Below are positions 45,751 through 57,443 of a DNA stretch of 64,000 bases, one piece after another. Each line of letters begins with the position of its first letter. The stretch's first letter is position 1. Location: contig NC_050097.1 of NCBI RefSeq assembly GCF_902167145.1, forward strand, positions 111,509,982 to 111,573,981. The letters run 5' to 3'. The notes under the pieces were generated by a model. That model ran no database searches. It was not told the DNA's origin and saw only the letters and a program-made list of their open reading frames with translations. Both the position numbers and the translations under genes were made by a program. This DNA comes from Zea mays (Eukaryota > Streptophyta > Magnoliopsida > Poales > Poaceae).

Positions 45751-46953
45751 CCGTGATGGGTTCAATATCGGATAAGATGTACCTCTGCTAGGTACCAAAC
45801 TTTGGGTTTAAATGATAAAGCTGAGACTGGACGGGTGACTTGCACGAGAAGAGAGTCTCGGTGTAGTGTCTTCGTCTGAGTCGATTAAGGACCATACCGA
45901 TGTGGGCCTGATGATCGAGGACCTTTTAACTGGTCACATGCCTCATCATGGGTAAGCTTTGCCTTAGGCAGACTAATACCAGAAAGGCCAACACGCAATG
46001 GGAGTGGAGAGATGGTGAGAGTAGTGTGAACCCTCCGTGGCAAGAGGCTGGACGGTGGTGTATCTGTGCTCTCGGTTGGCGTGAACTCGGTCTGGTCTTA
46101 AGAAACCCAGTGGCGAGTTGACATATACAAGGGTTAAGTGCTACATATGTAGTGTGATTGGATATCCCCAGCTGGGTACTAATTGATTCGGATCGCCGTT
46201 ACTTCTCGGATATGAAGACTTGGTCACTAACTTACACATAGCAATCCAGTAAAGAAAAAGGGTGATAAAAGACGACTAGTGCAGGTCAAGTGCTTGAACT
46301 AGGGTAGAAAGAACTCTAGCTGTAGGTAATGACTTAACTTGATAATAAAACTGGATTTTTAAGGATCCACTGTTAGTAAGCATTTCCGCAAACAGAGTCT
46401 TTGATTCTTGAATAACCTTACCTTGACTCCCTCAAGCCAGCATATCCTTGAGAGTCTTTTCTTTTGACGGGTAAGACTTGCAAAAGTACACTTTGTACTC
46501 AGGGTTTTAGAACTCATGTTGTAGTAGGTGAGGAAACAGTAGGCTTTTGTTGTTTTTGTTCTAAGGTGGTGCCCAAGGAAGAATCACAGCAGTGAAGTCG
46601 CGGGAGGAAGTTGGCCTCCCACTTGAAAAACAATATACTTTTATACGGGAGGGGTTTTTGCCTCCCAAGTCTGTAATAATACTTATGCACTCATATACCC
46701 TGGTTTTGTAATAACTATAATACTCTTTCTCTATATTTGAATAAATGTAAATTAAGTTATTGTAATTGCTTCCGCTATTCGTTCCTCCGATGTGGTGTAA
46801 TATCTGCGTGACAGGTGAAGCGCTCTTGGGCGAGGAATTAAGGATGCAGATACCGAACTTGTCAAGTGATTATGTGCACCTACAGGGTTGTCCAAAGTCC
46901 TTTGGACAAGGACAACTGTAGGTGGGACTAATAACTTGGGAGGTTCCGTCACA
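45751..46953 (+). repeat. gypsy-1 3' LTR, right segment
   Basis: This resumes the LTR begun at 7101. It aligns with 60990-62075 of the gypsy-3 LTR, for example GTCGATTAAGGACC at 45881 and 61009 and TGGGAGTGGAGAGATGG at both. It ends ...CCGTCACA at 46953. Total gypsy-1 LTR length without insertions is about 4.0 kb. The 5 bp after it are CCTGA; the partner TSD lies outside the window. Confidence 0.82.
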
Positions 46954-49900
46954 CCTGAGGCCTCGGCCGTACACCCCCAAACGCTCACAGTCCCGCCCAA
47001 GCCCGACTTCACCGGACTTTTCCCTGAGCACGACGTGCCACTGCCCGCCAAGCCACCCGAGCTTTATCCACTGTGGCTAGCTCGCCCCAGCCATCCCGAG
47101 TCCGCAATATCAGCTCCACTAGCTTCGCCAGAGACCCGTGAAGCTCCCCAAGCCCTCAGACCCGGCAGAGCCTCACCGGAGACCCCGAATCACCCTCGCT
47201 AGACTTCTTTCACTCACCGGCAAACATGAACCGGGTAAGTCTCTGCGCCATTTTCCAATTCCTTCCGTGTACCGCCTCTATGTCACCTAGTCGAGCCTCC
47301 CGAGCCAACCATTTGGACTATCTCGCCGTGAGCAGGCCGGATTTCTCGCCACCGATGAGCTTCCCCACCTGCGCTCATGGACCAGCCAACTCCGGTCATC
47401 ACCGACGACGACCCGCACATCGAGGTGACCGCCGCGACCTCCCCTACATCCTCGACCACCTTGCCGGAGCAATCTCGCCGTCGGTAAGCCCCTCCGCCCT
47501 TTTCTCCGCCGTGGGTACTGTTTAAATAGGGGAAGGACTGCGGATTAGATTAGGGTAAACCCTAGGCGGTTTTCTGTGCTGTCAGAGACACATTTGAATA
47601 GTGACCCGAGGACTAGTCTGTAAGGAAAATAGGAAGTACATGCCAGGGACCCTGATGCAAAACCTAATTCCTTTAACCATTTCTATTTATTTTTTTTAAA
47701 TGAGCAAAGAACTTAGGAAATTCATAACTTGAGTATTATTCAATCAAAATTAGTCAAACCAATTTTGCTGGATTCCAAATGCTATGAACTGTCAGACAAA
47801 AATATTGAACCCTATGTTTTCTGTACTAATTTTTAGAGTTTTGAATTAAATAAGGAACCTGCCCAAAATACAGAGAAAAATATAAATACTTCTATACTAG
47901 GCTTAAGAAAATTTGTAGAGATACATACCCAACATAAACACTGTTTAAAAATATTAAGCACCCTAGTATGCAAGAACAACTCAAGATTATCCATGAAAAA
48001 CTATATCTGTCCAAAACTTAGAAAATTTAGAAAGGCAGTGGAAAATAATAAACAGAGGATGAGCATATTTTTCCTAGTATACTTAAGTGATAAAGAACAT
48101 AGGAAAAATACAGAGAACCCTAGTTCAGAGCTAATCCAATGTCAATTATTTTATTAAGCACTAAGAAATTAAGAAAAAACAGGATTAAAAATATAAGGAC
48201 CACTGCAAAAATGATAAGGAAATTTCAGTAGACTCCTAACTGCTAGAACACCACTATAAAAATAATAGACACCTCAACCCATCACAATAAGGGAGTTAAA
48301 CAATTAAAACTTGAATTTGGCCCATGTTTTAACTAAATCATGAGAAAGCCTAAAATTGTGCAACAATGGGCAAACAAATTTTTACCCAATTACTTATGAG
48401 GTAAACCACCAGAGAAAAATATAAAACTCAATTAAAAATGTAAGATAACACCCATTACCCCTACCCCATGAAAAAGACCATATATCCCAAGGATTTCTAC
48501 CACCCTCTCCCTTAAGCAAAAAGTTGCCAAATTCTATAATGATTGCTCTTGCGCAAAGATAAAGATAGGAAAAATTAGAAATCTGTTGTTTGACATTTTT
48601 CAAGTATAGTGGTAGTAGAAAGCACCCCTATGGCCAAGGACTTTAGAAAATCATAGTAAAACGACCAATAGGCATTAGTGGCTAAAACTTGGTACAAAGT
48701 CATATTATTACACCTAAATGCCAGCAAAAATAAGCTTTAGGGATTAATTCACTGTTAAAAGAGAGTTGTAGTTCAAAGCACCCCCTCTACCCTACAACTT
48801 GATAATTTTGTACAGAGTAAACCCTTAACTTTTTAAGCCCCAATTTGAGGCAGAAAGTTATACACCAGTGAGAAGCTACTGTAATTTTTACATAATTTTT
48901 GGAAATTTATAAAGCTATGTTGTAGTTCAAGCCCACCTTAAAAGCATAAGGGAAAAGGAGAAGAGAGAATTAGTGAGGATAATAAATCTCACCCCAATAA
49001 ATTCAAAAAGGATCATAATAAACATTCACTAAGACACTAAAAGGAAATCAGTGGGGCACTAAAATATTCTGACCATTTAACTTAACCAAACTTGACCCTA
49101 ATTTGGCTAAGTATACCCTTAGACTATCTGTAGTAAGATTTAACTTTACTTTATCAATTTAATCATTTCTATTACTACCACATGGCATGTCATGGCATAC
49201 ATATATCTCACTCATTGCATTCATTAGACTGCAACCTCGCTGACGGAGAGTACGTGCTCATTCCCGAGCATGGAGCTGTCCACGAGGAAAACCAGGAGCC
49301 AGCTCCCGAGCCTGCTACAGAGGATCTCCCCGCAGCCCCAGCAATTGAAGGCAAGCCCCGGTTCTATGCATAACTGTTATATATGCTATTTTACTGCACT
49401 TAATGTTTGTAGGCTTGTAATGTGCACTTAAGTGTAGGAGTTGCTTGAAACCCTTAGTTGCATGAACTCAGGATTCCTTTTGAGATGGATACTAGTATGC
49501 TAGGTCGAGTAGCTGCTTTGCTAATTAGGATCTCGGTAGAAGTCGAGTGATTTTTCTAGCACTCGCGCGAGATCAAGAATTGATTGTATTCATCTTGATA
49601 ATGGGATCTATGATGGTCTATGGACTTGGATCCAAGGTGGATGCCATGACCATGAGACAAAAATGGAATTAAGGATTAATGTGTGGATACCTGAGTCAAG
49701 CGTTTGAAAGTACTAAACACATATCGGGAGATATGGTAACCGATAAACCTAGTACTTGAGTGAAGCCAGGCGCGGACTTTCCTCCTCACTTGTCCTGAGA
49801 CTGGGTCTCCCATGCTAGCTATGGTGGGTACAAGTGCGGTCACTGTACGGCGGCGGCCGGGGTCAATGGAGCATTGTATGCCAAGGCGGTGAGCCCTGGC

Positions 49901-50755
49901 CGCGAACGGGGAATCGATGGGGACGATTGACGTGTGTGGGGACAGAGTGCCCCTACATGTCGTGTGTTTAGGTTTACCTTGCAAGGTTTAAAAACTCGAT
50001 TCGAATCGTCTACTTCTCGCAGCTAATGAGACTGCTTGACCCCTTGTACTGCATTGAGTAAGAAGTGAAATGAGGTTTTACTTGAGATAACATGTTGATT
50101 CTACTAAATGATTGTTACCATTAATGCTTAGAAAGGAGCAAACCTAGCTAAATTAAATATGCTAGAGCTGGAAAAGCTAAATTTTATTTTAGACTCGGTT
50201 AGTGCTTTTGGCAAACCAAACCCCTCAGCCAAACAACTGCATGGTCTAGAGGTAGAGGAGTAGACTCCTCGCACTGGGTAAGTCTAGCTGAGTATTAGTA
50301 TACTCAACCTTGCTTATGGCACAATTTTTGCAGGTACGCTATAGGATATGGTTGATGGTCTGACTTGGCCTTCCACCCTACCACCGGGATGGACGGTCAA
50401 GTGGGATGCTGCTCCAGCAGGAGAGGAGCAGGAGGAGTAGTGGGCCAGGCCTTGCCCTATTCCTCAGCATTCGACGTTATCGATCATCCGCTGCATTTCA
50501 AATTATGAACTTCTTTCCGTCTACTTAAAAACTTCAATTTATGTAATAACTCTATTACTTAATTTGTGGTCGCATGCTTTATTGTATTCTCTCTGTGACT
50601 CACCTTCGAGTGAGCTAGTGGTGTTTGATCCCGGGGAAGTGGCTTTATTAGACTAGATCTAAGGGACTGACAGGTTATTCCAATTTAAGTGTGTTGCTAC
50701 CTCTAAGGCGTGACTTGGGCACTTAAGCTGGAATAATTCGGGCGGTTCTGCCACA
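46954..50755 (+). repeat. Large chromovirus-type LTR (fourth family), 3' portion
   Basis: The sequence has the texture of the neighbouring Tekay/Del LTRs: a GC-rich promoter-like part at 46960-47530, a long AT-rich part, and an acidic exon-like stretch (49225-49349, ADGEYVLIPEHGA and EENQEPAPEPATEDLPAAPA) ending at the shared GGCAAG (49350-49355). It ends ...GTTCTGCCACA at 50755, where gypsy-2 integrase begins. Its own start is cut off by the gypsy-1 insertion. No gene is recognised. Confidence 0.7.
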
Positions 50756-51888
50756 ACTGCACCTATTGAAGATACCCGAATGGAAGTGGGAAGAGATTGG
50801 TATGGATTTCATTACGGGTTTGCCTCGCACCCCGAAAGGATATGATTCTATATGGGTGATTGTGGATAGACTGACCAAAGTGGCTCACTTCATTCCGGTC
50901 AAGACTATTTATTAAGGCTCTCAGCTAGCAGAGTTATATATGGCTCGAATTGTGTGTTTACACGGAGTACCAAAGAAGATCTTGTCTGATTGAGGTTCAC
51001 AGTTTACCTCTAGATTTTGGAAAAGCTTTCATGAGAATATGGATACGAAGTTGAACTTCAGTTCGGCCTATCACCCTTAGACTGATGGCCAGACTAAAAG
51101 GACTAATCAAGTATTAGAGGATATGTTGAGAGCTTGAGCCCTTCAGCATGGAGGAAGTTGGGACAAGAGTCTACCATATGCTGAGTTCTCATATAACAAT
51201 AGTTACGAGGCCAGTCTGAAGATGTCACCATTTGAAGCTTTATATGGCAGGAAGTGCAGGACTCCTCTATATTGGGATCAGACTGGAGAAAGACAGTTCT
51301 TTGTGTCTGAACTTATTCAAGAGGTAGAAGAACAAGTCCGTATAATCAGGGAGAACTTGAGGGTAGCTCAGAATAGGCAAAAGAGCTACACTGATAATTG
51401 AAGAAGACCACTGGAGTTTGAGGAAGGTAATCATGTGTACCTCAAGGTGTCACCACTTCGTGGAATGAGGAGATTCAAATTCAAAGACAAATTATCCCCT
51501 CGCTTTATTGGACCCTTCAGAATCTTTAGACGAGTTGGGGAGATGGCATACCAACTTGAGTTACCTGATAATCTATCTGATGTGCATGATATATTTCATG
51601 TGTCTCAACTCAAGAAGTGTCCCCGTGTCCCTGAGGAACAGTTACCAATGGAAGAACTCATTGTTCAGGGTGATTTGACTTATGCAGAATATCATATTAA
51701 GATTCTTGATACTTTGACTCGAGTTACAAGAAATAAAGTGATAAAGATGTGCAAAGTGCAATGGAGTCACCATGGAGAAGATGAAGCTACTTGGGAGAGA
51801 GAAGAAGAGCTTTGCATAGATTTTCCCATCTTTTCCCTGATCCTTCCTAAATCTCGAGGACGAGATTCTTGTTAAGGGGGGTAGGATT
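50756..51888 (+). pseudogene. gypsy-2 integrase core and chromodomain, many stops
   Basis: It begins inside the integrase ([20 protein letters not shown]), runs through the DDE core, KLSPRFIGPFRIFRRVGEMA and VHDIFHVSQLKKC, and ends in a chromodomain with HHGEDEATWE and a stop near 51873. At least six in-frame stops occur (near 50914, 50990, 51079, 51136 and 51400 among others), nearly all where CAA/CAG or CGA is expected, so they fit C-to-T decay. A polypurine tract (TTAAGGGGGGTAGGA) precedes the LTR. The upstream pol is missing because the fourth LTR element inserted here. Confidence 0.88.
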
Positions 51889-54800
51889 TGTAATACCCAA
51901 AAAGTGTAAAGAGAAGATATAGATGTTTTATATGTTTGCCTTCATTTGTTGTAACATGTGAATAATCACATCAAAAGGCCATTAATTAACTAATGACACC
52001 AAAAACATTATGTGCATCATGTTGGGTTTTCATTTTGTGTGCATCTTGTGAAAATATAAAATAATGTAAGAAGAAATATGTTAATTCTCAAATTAGAATT
52101 TAAGTTCTAAAGGAAATTCTAAGATTTGAGAGAAGAGGATAAAACTACTACACAAAATAGAGAAATAAATTTATGAACACATGAGGTCCTTTCCATATTA
52201 GTATATTCAATTTGTACATTTGAAATGAGTATAAGTTCATAGTTAAAATTGAATTCAAATTTGAATTCTAGAAATTAAAAGAGGAAAGAAAAGGGAAAGT
52301 AAAAATATAAAAGAAAAAGGAAAGAAAAATGGGAAAATAGCTATTGGGCCAATTCCTCCGTTGCGGCCCAACTTCTATTATTGGCGCCAACAGGTGGGGC
52401 CTAAGCGTCAGCCTCCCCTCTGTCTGCGAAACCCCGCGCTCACTGTCTCCGTGACCCCACTCATCAGTCGCGTGTCATACGCTACGTTTCGTGCCCACAT
52501 TGTGACCTAGTCCCTTCACTGCACTTAGGGCCCACCAGTCAGCCGGGACTCCCCTTCTTCTCCACCATCCGGGCATCACGCCACCATTGCCGCACGCTTG
52601 AGATCACGGCCAGCCTAACCACCTCGCGGAGATCTACTCGGCACTATCCCTTCACACCAGTATTCTATTTAACATGGCCGACCCCTCCCTTTCTTCTCCT
52701 TTGCCCCACCGTCACCGAGCAGCGAGATATCGGCGAGAGAGGGAAAGGGGAGATCCGCCATCGGCACTTGGTGCCGTTGACGTAGCCCGAGCTTCAGGAA
52801 GGGATTCAGGGACATTGTTAGATGTTGTAAGAGCTTGCCTGGGACCGAGCACGGCGTAAAATCATCTATGCCATCGGCAAGTGCTCGTCGGTGATAGAAA
52901 TCACCACAGATCTGTGCTGCCCCTCCATTATTGGTAAGTTACCCACGAGTAATTTCACTTTTCGCGGGGCATCACGTAGGGCTAGATTTGTCCGGTTTGG
53001 ACCGGTAGGATGCGAGATCGCCGTGGCCGGCCATGGTGTCGCCGTGTTGCCTGGCAGCGCCACCGGTCGGAGTCTGGTGAGGGTTGAACAGGATCGCACG
53101 ACCGTTGAATCCTTGATCTGCGGCCGAGATTAGATGACCGCATACCCGTTCGCGCCCAAGATCTGTACCGTCGATCACAGATCTGGTGGCTGTAAGCAAG
53201 TGCTAGTTCATAATAGCGCTGGTCAGATCCTAGACGTGGATCCCTGATCCAACGGTAGTGGGGGACGTGACCTGGGGTGATCTAATCTGGGTGCTTTGTT
53301 GCTGATCGGACGGTCAGAAGTCCGCGATACCCCTTCGCGAGCCCTTTTTCACACGAAACCCTAGCTTTAACTATAATTAACCCGCAGTCCATGGTGACTG
53401 TGCTCTTTGTCTTGGAATCTTACACCGAGGCCCCTACCGTTCTTTGGTTTTGTGCGCCCAGTCTAGAGAGTTTGTAAATTAGAGAAATTGAATTGGAAAT
53501 CTATTTTTAATATAAAAATAATGGCTAGAATTTGTTTAATCTATAGAAAATTCATACTTAGTCCAAATTGATCCATTCTGGTTTCTATAATTTTGTAATA
53601 TTATTGTTTATTAAATAGTGCCACTGTTTTGACATGAAAGCCATATTAAAATTTGTATCCTAATTAATCTTGTATCAAACACATAAAATCTTTGGAAATC
53701 CATAACTTAAAATTTATAACTCCATAATGATTTATGTTCCTATGATCTTATTTTAAAATGTAGATTATTAATATGTATTTTGTATATATGTTTGGTGTGA
53801 TGTTAATTTCCTCTATATACTATGCTTGTTTGTATTATGGCAAGTAGAAGAGCCAGTGGCTAAGGATCCCGATGTTCAGCAGATAGAAGTTGCTGAGCAG
53901 GAGCTCATTGAAGGCAAGTTGTGTCCTTGACCACTTTTATTACCTAATAATGTTCTTTAATATCACTTATTCATGCATAGGTTTAATTTTGATGGGATCC
54001 AATAGGTCACCCTAGTCTGATTATCTTTTACCTTGTTTACCCCTGAATCATTTGAGTAGTTTTGCTATTGCTTTATATGGTTTTGGGTTAATATTTCATT
54101 ATATTCATGTTCCAATTATTCTGTTATTTTATTTATGTTCATGTCAAGATCATTATCTTTAATTGGAACATGGAGCTTAACTTGAGAAACACGTGCCACC
54201 ACAAGGGTGGAATGGGACGCCCTTGGCTGACTAACTAGAAAAGCTAGTGGAAGACTACCTTACCCGAAAAGGGCAAGGGCAGTAGGGGAGTAGGCATGTA
54301 GGGAGGTTCTCGGGTTGATTTTGCTACGATGGCGGTCAGACGAGGGATTCCTACAATTGCTCTTCCCAGAAACTGTAGCGGATTTTCGGAAGCTAGTGGA
54401 ACTTTGTAAAGGCCTCGTAGTGTTACCCTGTCTCGCTTCCTTGGTAGAGGTGTATGGAGCCCGTACAACCCCATGGCAGATGGGTAACATGACTTGTGGG
54501 TACAAGGTACAACCTCTGCAGAGTGTAAAACTAGTATACTAGCCGAGCTCACGGTCATGAGCAGCTCACGACTCTCGCATGATTAAATTATGGAACTTAA
54601 ATTCAATTTGTCATTGGCATTGCATGGGATTATTCATTAATTTTGTTCTATTCTTATTATGGTTGGTATCTACTTACATTTAGTAATTGCTAATAAAAAT
54701 TTGACCAACTTATTAAAAGCAATGCTCAGCTTTAACCCCCTATTGTTGATCAGCCTTACACATCACATGAACTCCCACCTTTGGTGAGTTCATGCACATT

Positions 54801-55132
54801 ATTCCCCACAACTTGTTGAGTGATGAATATGTGTGAGCTCAACCTTGCTGTCTCACACCCCCCCACAGGAGAAGAACAGGTGGTTTAAGAGGAGCCACAC
54901 AACGTGGAGTTCGACTTGATCTAGGTGACGTCTCCCAGTTGACTTTATGGCGCCAAGGATGGACTTTAGTTCGCTTTTATATTTATCTTTTATTTTGTAA
55001 GACTTTCGCTATGTAATAAATAATTTTATGCTATTGTGAAATTTATATCTATACACTGTTATTATATGTGTTGTCTTCTTTGGCGCATATATGAGATGCA
55101 CCCGGCTTTATCCCTTAAATCGGGGTGTGACA
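51889..55132 (+). repeat. gypsy-2 3' LTR
   Basis: 3,244 bp from TGTAATACCC to GGGGTGTGACA. Gypsy-3 pol resumes at 55133, so gypsy-2 inserted into gypsy-3; the base-pair TSD candidate is GTGGT after the LTR. The shared exon-like module ends at GGCAAG 53913-53918. The stretch 54220-54560 is the reverse complement of 10530-10870 in the solo LTR. Confidence 0.87.
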
Positions 55133-57443
55133 GTGGTCGACCCAAATAAAGTCAAGGACATTTTGGAATGGAAACCACCCACTACAGTACATCAAGTTCA
55201 AAGTTTTCTTGGAATGGCGGGATATTACCATCGTTTTATTCTAGATTTCTCCAAGATATCTAAGCCTATTATTGAGTTACTGAAGAATCATGTCAAGTTT
55301 GTGTGGTCAGCCAAGTGCAACAAAGCTTTTGAGGAACTAAAGAAGTTGTTGACTACATCACTAGTATTGGCACAACCTGATATTGAGAATTCATTTGATG
55401 TTTATTATGATGCTTCGGCATTGGCATTGGATGTGTACTTATGCAAGAAGGTTGAGTGATTGCTTATGCATTACGACAACTCAAACATCATGAAGAGCAT
55501 TACCCAACCCACGATCTCGAATTGGCTGTTGTTGTGCATACACTTAAGATTTGGCGCCATTATCTTTTGGGTAATACATGTCACATATATACCGACCATA
55601 AAAGTTTGAAGTACATTTTTACCCAATCTAAGCTGAATATGAGGCAAAGGAGATGACTTGAGTTGATCAAGGACTATGATTTAGAAGTCCATTACCATCC
55701 TAGCAAAGCTAATGTCATGGCAGATGCTCTAAGCCAGAAGTCTCAGTGTAATTGTCTTTCGGTGAAGCCTTTGTCACCCTATGTTAGAAAATGGAAAGGA
55801 TGAATTTGGGGATAATTCAGCATGGAACCCTAGCCAATCTTGTTCTTGAATCAACTATCCAAAGCCAAATCATTGAGGCTCAAAAGGTGAATAAGGGTAT
55901 AACTCATATTAAGGACGGAGTTGAAGCAGGAAACACTACATGTTTTAGAATCAATGAAAATGGTGTCCTTTGGTTCAAACACCGTTTGGTAGTTCCAAAG
56001 GTACCTAAAATACGTCAACAAATATTGGATGAAGCTCATTTATCTCGGTATTCCATTCACCCTGGAAGCAATAAAATGTATCAAGATCTGAAGCAAAGGT
56101 TTTGGTGGACCAAGATGAAGGTAGAGATTGCTCGGTATGTAGCTAAATGTGACATTTGTCAACGTGTGAAAGCTATCCATTTGAAATCTGCCGAGCCATT
56201 ACAACCTTTGCCCATTCTAGCCTAGAAATGGGAAGATATCAGCATGGACTTCATTATTGGTTTACCCAAAACATGAAAAGGGTATGATTCTATCTGGGTG
56301 ATTGTGGATCGTCTTATCAAGTTAGCTCATTTCCTACCAGTGAACAAGAGCAATTCAATCCTTGCATATGCTAAGCTATATATTGCTCGTATTCTAAGTC
56401 TGCATGGTGTACCCAAGACCATCGTGTCGGATCGGGGTCCGCAACTTGTTGCCAAGTTTTAGGCAGAGTTGCACAAATCTTTGGGTACCAAGCTAATTCA
56501 TAGTTCAACTTATCATCTGCAACCAGTGGTCAAACTAAGAGGGTGAATCAGATCCTTGAAGATATGTTAAGAGCTTGTGTTCTCGCTTACTCAGATAAGT
56601 GGGATGAATGCTTGTATTTGGCTGAGTTCTCGTATAATAATAGTTATCAAGAAAGTATAAAGATGGCACCTTTTGAAGCGTTATATGGTCGAAGGTGTAG
56701 AACTCTGAATTGGTCCGAACCAGGTGAAAGGTGTTTCTTTGGGTCAGATTTGGTAAAAGAAGCAGAAGAAAAGGTCAAGCTAATTTAGCATCACTTGAAG
56801 ATAGCCCAACATTGCCAAAAGAGTTATGATGATAAGAGACGTCGATCTTTGATTTTCCATGTTGGTGATCATGTATATTTAAAAGTGTCACCAATGAAGG
56901 GCATGGCTCGATTTGGTCTTAAAGGAAAACTTGCACCTCGCTATGTTGGTCCATTTCTAGTTCTTGAACGGTGTGGACCAATGGCTTATAAGGTGAAATT
57001 GCCAGAGAATCTTTCAGCAGTGCATAACATGTTTCATGTATCTCAGTTGAAGTAATATCTTCGAGTCCCTGAGCAAGTAGTTGAGGTTTCAGATGTTAAC
57101 CTTGAACCTGATCTAACTTGCTCTAAACATCCTATTTGGGTTCTGGATCAAAAATATCAGGTCACACAAACAAAAATTATCAAGTTCTACAAAATACAAT
57201 GGAACCAACATTCAGAAGATGAAGCTACATGGGAATCAGAAGACTATCTAATGGAGCATTTTCCTCAGTTTTTAGATTCCTATAAATCTTAGGACTTGTG
57301 TATTTTGTCTTTGATGTAAATCAACAGGGTACACCGCTGCCTTGTAAGAACAAATGTGGAATAAGATCATGACACGTTTCCTTTTCCATTACTTAGCCTA
57401 GTGTTTTAATCTCGAGACGAGATTCCTTTTTAGGGGGGAAGGA
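55133..57443 (+). pseudogene. gypsy-3 pol: end of RT, RNase H, integrase, chromodomain; decayed
   Basis: It opens in the RT thumb/connection ([20 protein letters not shown]), then RNase H ([24 protein letters not shown]). Integrase follows with an HHCC finger (DEAHLSRYSIHPG, CDICQRVKA), the core (MDFIIGLPK, IVSDRGPQ), a GPY/F segment (KGKLAPRYVGPF) and a chromodomain (EDEATWE near 57222). Stops occur near 55459, 55657, 56223, 56274, 56462, 56788 and 57053, with a frameshift near 56525. The first part of pol is beyond the gypsy-2 insertion, left of this block. It is of the same family as gypsy-1, judging by shared integrase text and LTR starts. Confidence 0.88.

Noticed and set aside
46888..47525. 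Pro/Ser-rich frames after the gypsy-1 LTR end
   Set aside because: GC-rich LTR sequence of the fourth element; frames overlap on both strands and show no family motif.
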